Positions 5,345 through 11,869 of a stretch of 11,869 nucleotides of DNA are shown here, piece by piece. Below the pieces are notes generated by a model. It worked only from the letters and a program-made list of their open reading frames with translations. It did no database searches and had not been told where the DNA came from. Where the stretch lies: the NCBI GenBank assembly GCA_005281725.1, contig SSBO01000103.1:1-11869 (forward strand), given 5' to 3'. Source of the stretch: Wuchereria bancrofti. Lineage: Eukaryota; Nematoda; Chromadorea; Rhabditida; Onchocercidae. Made by a program: the position numbers and the translations under genes. The stretch's first letter is position 1, and the number at the start of each line of letters is the position of its first letter.

Positions 5345-7790
5345 CACACTAAGCAATGCACATATTCCTTTGTTAACAGACTAGAACTGTGTGCTGAACA
5401 ATAGACATAAGTTCTGCTATAATTGGAAGATAAGTATTGGATAAAATGATTTCTCCATTTGCGGTATAAAGTTGAAATAATTTTATATTTGTCTATAACA
5501 TATTAATTAAATAAGACAATCTGTACTGTATAAATTTATATCTTACTGATTTAATATCAAATAATTTTGACAGATTATATTTCGGTTTTTTTGACAATTG
5601 GTATCATTTTGTCGTTATGAACTCAAGATAGTAAATCACATCATCTGTCAGGCAATCAGAAAGTTCAGGAATGAAAATAGCACGTTTGGGAATTTTGAAT
5701 AAATTTTGACAGCATCGGTAGATTAATTACATGGCAAAGAGTTTGGACAAAGAAATACAAATAAAATGATTGCCTGTTTTAATTATCAGATTTATACTAT
5801 GAAAGTTGGGTATTCAATCTGAATATAGCTTAAAGTCGAACTGAACTTTCGTATGCTCAAGAGACTTCTTTGTTTTTTGTTGTAGTTGGTAAAGACGAAT
5901 GAGTTGAGTAAAAAATCTATTGTAACGATTTTATTCGATAGCAACACGATACTGTACCGACAATATGCTTTTAAGTTCGTAATATTTGACTGCGAATATG
6001 AAATGAAGAAAATGAATAAACTGATGGGGACTTTAAAAGATTTAAATGAACCGAATTAAATGAGTACGAGAAAGCAACAGAATCATAATTTGCTGGTACA
6101 AAAAACTGATGAAGACAAAGGATTTAAATCCTTATATAGTGGGCACCAACTTGCAACAAATGATTATATTGAATAAAAGGCTATCAGATGATCTTTGCTC
6201 TTGTATACTAAAAGATGGGTTTTAATATTATCAGTTTCTCATGAAACGACTATTAGATTAGAAAATCTTTGTGATATTTCCATAATGCAAGCAAAAATAA
6301 ACAGTTTTATATTTCTCTAAAGGATGTTCAGTTAAGACAAATTTTAGTGGCAGTTGTAATACAATTTTATTTGATTATTTTATAAGTTATTTATGGTTTG
6401 TAAGACTTATTTCGTGTTTCACGACAATATTTGTTTAATATTTACTACTTCATTTTGATTTATTTCAATAATTAAAGGCAGAGTTTTAGAGAAGGCAAGA
6501 GTGCAATGCAAGAAATGTATTAAATTGAAAATGTTTTCAGTTTATCACTTTAAAAGGAATTTTTTTGCCGAAATCAATATGTTTATCAGTAGCATTAAAA
6601 AAATTTTATAACATATGTCTCAGTTTTTTTAATTATTTTAAAATAATTATATTGATTACAATTTTTCAAAAAATTCACTCTTCTGTATTTGCTTGATTAA
6701 TAGATTTCACTGTTCAACTGATCGCTTATTCTAATTTGTTAGTCGTATCATTAATTTTTTTGATTTCAAAAGTTTTACAGCATTTCACAGCAAAATATGA
6801 TAACTGTGTTTAATTACTGCGAATGTTGTATATTTATACTTGCTCACTGTATTTTGTAATTTAACTTCGTTTTAAAAAATATCTATGTTGTATTACATAT
6901 TTTGGCTTGTAATTTTTATGGCATTGATATTGGTGAAAAATTAACAATTGATCTAATTATACTTAATATTAGAAAAGAGTTAAACTCATTTCATTTGATA
7001 TTTTTGGATAATGTTGAAATGTTTTTTTTTTCTTCATAACAAGTTTAATTTAACGAAATTAAGGCAATGCTGTGATTTATTCAAAAAATTCAACCTATTA
7101 GATTGAAATTGACAAATGTTTAAAATTTTTATTGTTTACATGCTGAGCATGAAAATAACTTGCTAAGATTATTAAACCGAATCTGATTCACAAATTTGAT
7201 TGGAAAATGTAAGTATTTAAGCATTTCAAACAGTTTGTGTGTGCGCGTCTGATGATCGAAAATAGTCCACAAATATAAGCATTCAGTATTGATTGATAGC
7301 ATTTTGACCAAAAATATTTGAAATGATGAAATGAAATATAACAAATCTTATTGAAAATACTTTTTAATTTTTTTAAGCAAATTATGAGTTTATTTCATTT
7401 CTACACTTTTACAGTAAAATGATCAAATTTTGAAAAAGTATTAAATCATTCATGAAAATGAAGAGTGAATTTGTTTATTGTTCATATTGTTTATTTCTTC
7501 GCCGCATGAAACGCTTTGCAATAATACTGTAATAATGTTTGTTATTCAGTTATTTCCAATGAAACCATAATTGTTTTTTTTTCTATCCTTAATTCCTAAT
7601 AAACCTATCTTATGGCAAAAATTACTAAGAAATAAATAGTAGTAAGCATTAAATGTAATTAATGATTGTTGTAATCTTAGTAATGAATTCTATTTAAGCA
7701 GCAAGATTTTTTTAAATCAAAAAATGATTTGAAAATGATATGCCAATCAAATTAAAATTAATTAAAATTTATGAAATTCACTTAACTTTA
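5345..7790. other. Long intergenic region between gene B and the ShKT gene; no supported gene
   Basis: Homology to the unit A 3' flank continues to about 5800. The stretch from about 5800 to 6420 has no counterpart at the aligned place in C, where sequence near 11050 joins sequence matching 6425 onward. It holds short open frames (for example 6061-6177, beginning MSTRKQQ) that I do not recognise. A stretch near 6425-6490 matches C near 11090-11145. From about 6600 to 7790 I see only AT-rich sequence with homopolymer runs, a 20-bp palindrome at 6630-6649, and an unsupported 71-codon minus frame at 7129-7344. No tRNA or other RNA gene is recognised. Confidence 0.5.
6630..6649. repeat. Perfect 20-bp AT palindrome
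   Basis: The 20 bases TAATTATTTTAAAATAATTA equal their own reverse complement. Composed only of A and T, it is likely to arise by chance in this composition and has no evident role. Confidence 0.7.
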
Positions 7791-7793
7791 ACA

Positions 7794-7799
7794 TTTATT
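7794..7799 (-). terminator. Polyadenylation signal AATAAA of the ShKT gene
   Basis: The minus strand reads AATAAA 27 nt after the ShKT stop codon, preceded by a T run. This fits a very short 3' UTR. Confidence 0.6.
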
Positions 7800-7825
7800 C
7801 ACAGTAAAAAAAAAATTCTACCCGG

Positions 7826-8348
7826 TTATTTACACTTTCTGCAAGATTTAGCGCAGAATCTTATCGCATAGTGCGGAAATCGAAAACAATCACCGTATAG
7901 CATCATCTGACTGCAATTTTTCCACTTATCTTTGCATTCTGAAAAATTCATTTTCCTTTTGTCAATGTTTCCAATTTTTTTTTTATGAAATAATAAATGC
8001 ATAACAAACAAATTAGAAATTTTTTGATTTAATCTATCTCAATGCTATATTTTCTCTTATTTGCATATTCATCTCAAAATTTATTCTAATTCTATTTAAT
8101 TTTAATTAGTTATATAATTCACATAGAAATACATCACCATAATCCTTTTTGCTATTTTTTTTTCATATAAATTAGTAAATGAAATTATTATCGCATTGCA
8201 AAAAACTTTTACCTCGTTTGGGTGTAGGAATTTCTTTTCTAAGATGTTTACTGTTAATGACTCCTTTGATTCCTTTTTTGGGGATTTCTTTTGTTCCAAA
8301 AATGAAACCAATACAAATAAAAATGATAATATACGTGGATAGATTCAT
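7826..8348 (-). CDS. Secreted single-ShKT-domain peptide, two exons
   Basis: Exon 1 is 8348-8213 (45 codons plus one base) and exon 2 is 7938-7826, separated by a 274-nt phase-1 GT-AG intron (CGAG|GTAAAAG to TTTTTCAG). The predicted precursor is 82 residues. Residues 1-18 form a hydrophobic signal peptide starting MNLSTYIIIF, residues 19-45 a basic propeptide ending Pro-Lys-Arg, and residues 46-82 a six-cysteine ShKT domain with spacing C-x6-C-x8-C-x10-C-x3-C-x2-C, ending one residue after the last cysteine. Lys-Arg directly before the domain suggests proprotein-convertase cleavage. ShKT domains are abundant in nematode secreted proteins, and some members of the wider family bind voltage-gated potassium channels; whether this one does is unknown. 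Reading exon 2 upstream into the intron gives a false start at 8011. The gene is divergent from gene C. Confidence 0.88.
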
Positions 8349-8364
8349 TTGAATTAAGTTGTAT

Positions 8365-8366
8365 CT
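8365..8366 (-). promoter_or_regulatory. Probable spliced-leader acceptor of the ShKT gene
   Basis: The minus strand reads TTTTCATTTCAG|ATACAAC with the ATG 16 nt further on. A strong TTTCAG so close to the start codon is typical of nematode trans-splicing. It also confirms the choice of ATG at 8348. Confidence 0.65.
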
Positions 8367-8369
8367 GAA

Positions 8370-9110
8370 ATGAAAACATTAAAATAAAATAAAATGAAAA
8401 ATTTTGTTGATATGAATAAGTGATTTTTATGACTACTATTTAAAACTCATAGAGTTAAAAGTTCGAAAACTTTTAAATAATTTGTGAGAGGATGGGATGC
8501 TAAACTGTACTTCATTGGTGATAAAATAGTTGTTTCAACATAATGATATCAATATGTGATAAAATGTTTATGGTGCAATGTATTTTCCATTTGCAAGATT
8601 GATACGGATAATAAAATTGTTTTTAAAAAAAATAATGATAAAATAAAATCGAAGGTTGAAGCACCCATCGTTTATTAGTTGAAATGAATAAATGTTTGTA
8701 AAAGCGACATGAATATTATTAGAAACGTAATAATACTTTTTAGGCGGGTATTATAACCTTTGAATTTGATTTTGGCTTTATTTTTTAAAAACATTGATTT
8801 ATTGTTTGAGTATTTTCACGTGAATTATTGATGTTAATGTTGCTTTTGTAATTAACAAAAAATAAAATAAAAAAATCCCACGTGTCCAATTATAATATTT
8901 AGATTGCAAATATTTCAGAGTAAAAAAAAATCAATTTAGGCATTTAAAAGTCATACATTTTCGAAGATAGTCATTGCCTATAATTTATAATAAAAAATTA
9001 TTAATAAGTTGTGACAATTGCTGAAGAATAAAATAACTTAAAATCAAGTTTTTCCTGGAAAAAATAACCTGGCGATTAAAAATCCATCTTTTTCGTTATT
9101 TATCCGATTC
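8370..9110. other. Shared upstream region between the divergent ShKT gene and gene C
   Basis: No reading frame of note. It must hold the ShKT promoter on the minus strand, but I see no convincing TATA box with the form used by the other genes. Parts are shared with unit A (8510-8700, 9030 onward) and unit B (8790-9100). AT-rich, with A and T runs. Confidence 0.45.
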
Positions 9111-9265
9111 AACCTATCCTTTGTTTTTCTTCCACTGAATTCGAGAAATGCAAGAATTAGAGCAAAAACATAGATAGTTTGAATCAGATATCAGACAGGT
9201 TCTACTCAGGAATTCCGCTTCTGAAGTATAAAAAGTGCTGTTTTTAGGTCTTCAACCATTGGTTG
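9110..9265 (+). promoter_or_regulatory. Core promoter of gene C: TATA box at 9227-9234
   Basis: TATAAAAA with the same upstream ATCAGATATCAGACAGG block and downstream TAGGTCTTCAACC initiator-like sequence as gene B, nearly base for base. The start site is probably near 9254. The gene C ATG is about 580 bp downstream. Confidence 0.7.
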
Positions 9266-9775
9266 GTCCACTTTTTTTTCAATATTTAAGAAAATACTTT
9301 TAGATATTATTTCTAATAGTGGAAATTTCCTGTGTTAAATCATGCTCGGAGCAATATCAAATTTAAGATAAATTTGCTGTATTAATAATCTTTTGTTTTA
9401 CTTCAAATTTACTGTATTAATATTAAAAATGAGTTATGAGAATAAATTTTTAATAATAACAGCTAATAACAAGCACAACGCTTGTTATGGTGACAGTTAA
9501 TCTGAACAATTTATTGTTGATTATTCAAATTCTTTTTTGATTACTTTTTTTGAAGGCATGTAAGTGCATTCATGCATGCTGCAAACATTAGCAGACTAAT
9601 ACAACAACAGCTTTCTAGATAAAAGGCATGATAGCATTTCAAGCCTTTAGTATAGCATAAATTCAAGAATCATATTAAAATTGAAAGATAAATCCCCCAT
9701 CAAGCCTTCAGTTCAGCTTTTCATAGAACAGTTAAAACGCGTTGGGTCCGATTGTGTTAAAATAAATTAGACTTT
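9265..9775 (+). other. Leader (probable outron or first intron) of gene C
   Basis: About 510 bp homologous to the gene B leader. The first 190 bp are very similar and the remainder is diverged with indels. It lacks the forkhead-type tandem repeat of B. No conserved reading frame; stops interrupt the frame that is open in B. Confidence 0.5.
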
Positions 9776-9777
9776 AG
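9776..9777 (+). promoter_or_regulatory. 3' splice site before the gene C start codon
   Basis: GACTTTAG|GAAATATTGA lies 35 nt before the ATG at 9813. The position is identical in all three paralogues. The UTR differs from that of B at four of 35 bases. Confidence 0.6.
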
Positions 9778-9812
9778 GAAATATTGAGGTTGCAGTAAAA
9801 CCAATTTCAAAT

Positions 9813-10437
9813 ATGTCAAAGTTGATAGCATATCTTGCTTTCATCATCTATTGCGGTAATCGGGCACAAAACGCAGGAGCACAAGTAGGCGGAGCAAAAG
9901 TAGGTATGCATTACTTTTTAAGTAAAATGAAAATATGGTATTCTACATCATTTTAACCACTTTAGTCAGATTTCTGATAAAACAGCGTTCGATTTCAATT
10001 CGAATATCATTGACATTCACTTTTGTAGTGGAAACAACATATCATTTAAAATCTCAAAGGTTCTACTTCTTCCGTAATTTTAATCAAAAAATCCCTGTCA
10101 ATTTCAGCCACTGAGGTTGTCACAGATTATAAAGCTGACAAGTTATGGGATAATGACTTATTAATGGAGACAATACAAGTAGAAGAATGTATGTTCATTT
10201 TATAAAGAATTAACTTAGGCATTATTTAGGTGTTAATTTTTAGTTCCATTTGTTGCCTTCTTTTTATTAAAGAAGGAATGAATTTAAATAATTATTTCAA
10301 TACAATGAATTGTGACACAATTGACGAATTGTGCAGCAACATTGACGAATTGTGACACAATGGAAGATGGAAAATTATTTATTTTGGCAGAAAAACCATT
10401 GTTGTTGATGACAAATACTCTTAACCTGATAAAGTGA
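9813..10437 (+). CDS. Gene C: small secreted protein, three exons (same family as A and B)
   Basis: Exons are 9813-9903, 10108-10188 and 10337-10437, with introns of 204 and 148 nt, both phase 1 and GT-AG. The predicted protein is 90 residues. A signal peptide (MSKLIAYLAFIIYCGNRAQN, then Ala-Gly) precedes a short AQVGGAKV stretch. Exon 2 encodes a block with DYKADKLWDNDLLMETIQ, and exon 3 a block with NCDTMEDGKLFILAEKPLLL. The Trp codon of A and B is TGA here, so the product ends SLIK-like (NLIK) without the final Trp-Asn. Exon 3 begins inside a local tandem triplication, which adds one codon before the conserved Asn-Cys-Asp. The acceptor (TTGTGCAG) has a weak pyrimidine tract, so exon 3 is the least certain part of the model. 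Function unknown. Confidence 0.78.
10307..10363 (+). repeat. Imperfect tandem triplication across the intron 2/exon 3 boundary of gene C
   Basis: GAATTGTGACACAA occurs at 10307-10320 and 10347-10360, and TTGACGAATTGTG at 10321-10333 and 10342-10354, giving three related units of about 17-21 nt. The middle unit carries GTGCAG, used as the exon 3 acceptor in my model. A and B have a single copy at this place. Confidence 0.8.
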
Positions 10438-10516
10438 AATTAGGAGAATGTAAATATGCAAGTGATTAAAGATTGATTAAAAATTACGTTTTAATAAGTT
10501 AAGAAAATCTCCTGTT

Positions 10517-10522
10517 AATAAA
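10517..10522 (+). terminator. Polyadenylation signal AATAAA of gene C
   Basis: AATAAA 80 nt past the stop codon, aligned with those of A and B (TTAATAAAAGAAATYGG in all three). Close homology to B ends just after it. Confidence 0.7.
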
Positions 10523-10529
10523 AGAAATC

Positions 10530-11320
10530 GGAAAAAAGGAAAATCAAACGAAAAGGAAAAAGAAAGACGCTAAAACTAATGAAAATGGATGATTTGAAAT
10601 TTTATTCCACAACAGAAATGAATAATAAAACTATGAATTATTGTGCATATTATGCAGAATTTCTTTTCGTAGAAGCCAAAATTTAAAATTTACTCTAACG
10701 TATTTTCTTGTTTAAAGAAAAAAAAAGAAAAAAAAGAGATCAAACTATTGATTTTTCATTGGAAAAGTTATGTAAAGATTACTATTTTGTAACAAAAAAC
10801 TTCAAAAACTTAAACTTCGGAAAAGCAATGCGTGATATAATTCGACAGCAGCTACGGCTGTAAAGCTGTTTGAACTGATGTAAGCTTGTTTATTAGTCAT
10901 AATTTTCAACAATTTTTATTAATTATAACAAGTTAGCCATCGTAGATGAAATTAAAAATTGATAGTAGTAATTAATGACTAATAAAAATCATTGATAAGT
11001 TAATTAACAAAGAATTTGGCCAAAGAAACACAGATGAAATGAGTAGTGACTTCCTGTGTTTTTCTCCGATTTAAGAGATGAAAATAAATTTGCTAAATAT
11101 TTATTACCTTAATTTGATTCATTTTTCGATTTTAATAACTAAGGGCAGAGAAGATTAAATTCTAATACAGTAATTATGTCAAATTAATGTTCCAGTTTTA
11201 ATGACGATTTTTGCCTATATCCCAGAACAAAATAAATAGATTCCAAATTTGCGATAGAATTATAAAAATCTTGTAATATTGGAATGAAAATAGCTTAGAA
11301 TTTGTTTTTCAAACCTTCAA
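10530..11320. other. Intergenic region after gene C; no supported gene
   Basis: The start is purine-rich. An open frame at 10522-10686 reads Lys-rich and then MKMDDLKFYS, but it has no supporting homology in A or B and is probably chance. Sequences near 11000-11050 and 11090-11145 match unit B. No RNA gene is recognised. Confidence 0.4.
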
Positions 11321-11324
11321 TTGA

Positions 11325-11869
11325 AGATATTTCAGAGAAAAAAGTTTGATTTCGGATATTTCAAAATTAAATATTTAGAGCAAATAGTTATTTTTGCTCA
11401 ATTTCTGATAAAGGATTACTGATAAATTGTAATCGCTGGAGAATAAAACAACTTAGTGGTTAGAAATCCGTTTTTTTTTCTCGTTCTGTGTCATATCCAG
11501 TCCTTCATTCTTCTTTCTTCTATTCAACTTGAGAAATAGGAAAAAGGGAGTGGCACCTGCAATATTGAACTGGTTATGGGCAAGGATCCCAAAGTATAAA
11601 AAGCGCAGTTTGTAGGTCTTCAATATCAATTAGTTCGTAATTCACTCTTTTTTTTTAAAGTTTAAGAAATTAGTCGTGGATACCGTATCTATCATTAAAG
11701 ATTTTGTTTGCTAAATCTTGATCTTTCCTGGCATCATTCAAAAATAAATTCACTGTGTTACAATGAACTATGAAATTGATTTCCGTAAATTAAAAAGAAA
11801 AACAGTGCTAGTAGTCGCTAAAGTAACTTGTCGAATAGCAATTACCTTATCTTTATGTTAAATTGCCAT
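11325..11869 (+). repeat. Partial repeat unit D, running off the window
   Basis: From TTTCAGAGAAAAAAGTTTGAT (near 11332) onward it aligns with B near 3650 and C near 8917, through GATTACTGATAAATTGTAAT to the TATA promoter. It is more diverged than A, B and C are from one another. Alignment past the promoter is poor and the window ends about 250 bp after the TATA box, before any coding exon would be expected. It lacks the ShKT gene found before unit C. Confidence 0.7.
11585..11640 (+). promoter_or_regulatory. Core promoter of a fourth family member (unit D): TATA box at 11595-11602
   Basis: TATAAAAAGCGCAG followed by TAGGTCTTCAA reproduces the TATA-to-initiator order and spacing of A, B and C although surrounding bases differ. 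Its retention in a diverged copy supports function. The gene itself would lie beyond the window's right edge. Confidence 0.6.

Larger units (their letters stand above)
3089..5800 (+). repeat. Repeat unit B: right arm of the inverted duplication, direct copy of unit C
   Basis: Homology to unit C runs from the ShKT exon remnant (3089) through its intron to about 3320. It resumes near 3500 (C near 8790), continues through promoter, leader, gene and 3' UTR to about 5345, and continues more weakly to about 5800, including the stretch matching C near 11000-11050. The block 3810-4060 is nearly identical to C 9115-9355, far above its flanks. Unit B lacks C 8190-8780, which carries the ShKT signal-peptide exon. 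Confidence 0.85.
7790..11200 (+). repeat. Repeat unit C: full unit with divergent ShKT gene and gene C
   Basis: The most complete copy of the locus unit. It carries the intact ShKT gene on minus (8364-7794 including the poly(A) signal), a spacer, the gene C promoter, gene C on plus, and a 3' flank. Matches to B are listed under unit B. Matches to A run inverted, including 8510-8700 against 3087-2900. Past about 10530 the homology to B is interrupted by C-specific sequence and reappears near 11000-11050 and 11090-11145. Confidence 0.8.

Noticed and set aside
7129..7344. 71-codon open frame on the minus strand
   Set aside because: No recognisable motif, no paralogue in the repeat units, no splice or poly(A) context; likely chance in AT-rich DNA.
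7939..8011. Upstream Met start for the ShKT domain at 8011
   Set aside because: These codons are intron. A TTTTTCAG acceptor lies exactly before the domain and a proper signal-peptide exon of matching phase lies upstream.
8102..8311. 69-codon open frame on the minus strand
   Set aside because: It overlaps the ShKT signal-peptide exon in another frame and runs through its donor site into the intron.
10522..10686. Lys-rich open frame after gene C
   Set aside because: It overlaps the poly(A) signal and is present only in C; low-complexity composition explains it.
1..11869. tRNA, rRNA, CRISPR array or bacterial operon
   Set aside because: No cloverleaf, rRNA motif, regular repeat-spacer array or ribosome-binding-site-led genes were seen. 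The genes are spliced and eukaryotic.

Overview
This is AT-rich eukaryotic DNA from an animal, most likely a parasitic clade III (filarial or other spirurid) nematode. The clues are short phase-1 introns with nematode-like TTTCAG acceptors, splice acceptors a few tens of bases before start codons as in spliced-leader genes, a single-domain ShKT peptide gene, and a decayed BEL/Pao retrotransposon. The species is inferred; no ribosomal or mitochondrial marker is present.

Layout. Bases 1-835 hold a frameshifted BEL/Pao gag-protease relic. The rest is built from repeated copies of one locus unit. Copy A lies on the minus strand (about 870-3088), copy B on the plus strand (about 3089-5800), copy C on the plus strand (about 7790-11200), and a partial copy D starts near 11325 and runs off the window. 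A and B form a head-to-head inverted duplication with its breakpoint near 3088. C is a direct-orientation copy of B. D is recognisable by its promoter block only.

Genes. Copies A, B and C each carry a small three-exon gene that single-frame ORF reading misses. Exon 1 encodes a signal peptide and a variable Gly/Ala-rich stretch, exon 2 is a symmetric 81-nt exon, and exon 3 encodes a conserved C-terminus. The predicted products are 89, 101 and 90 residues. I do not recognise the family. Each gene has the same TATA box and initiator about 600 bp upstream, the same 3' splice site 35 nt before the ATG, and the same AATAAA signal. Copy C also carries, divergently on the minus strand, an intact two-exon gene for a secreted ShKT-domain peptide (82 residues: signal peptide, propeptide, Lys-Arg site, six-cysteine domain). 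The matching ShKT copy in unit B is dead: it lost its first exon, its first cysteine and its end, and has an in-frame stop.

Reading. The window looks like an expanding cluster of secreted-peptide genes in a parasite. Between copies A and B the coding exons differ about four times more than intron 2 and both UTRs, and most changes replace amino acids. That is the pattern expected of diversifying secreted effectors, although patchy gene conversion is an alternative. Intergenic sequence shows no RNA genes, CRISPR or complete transposon.
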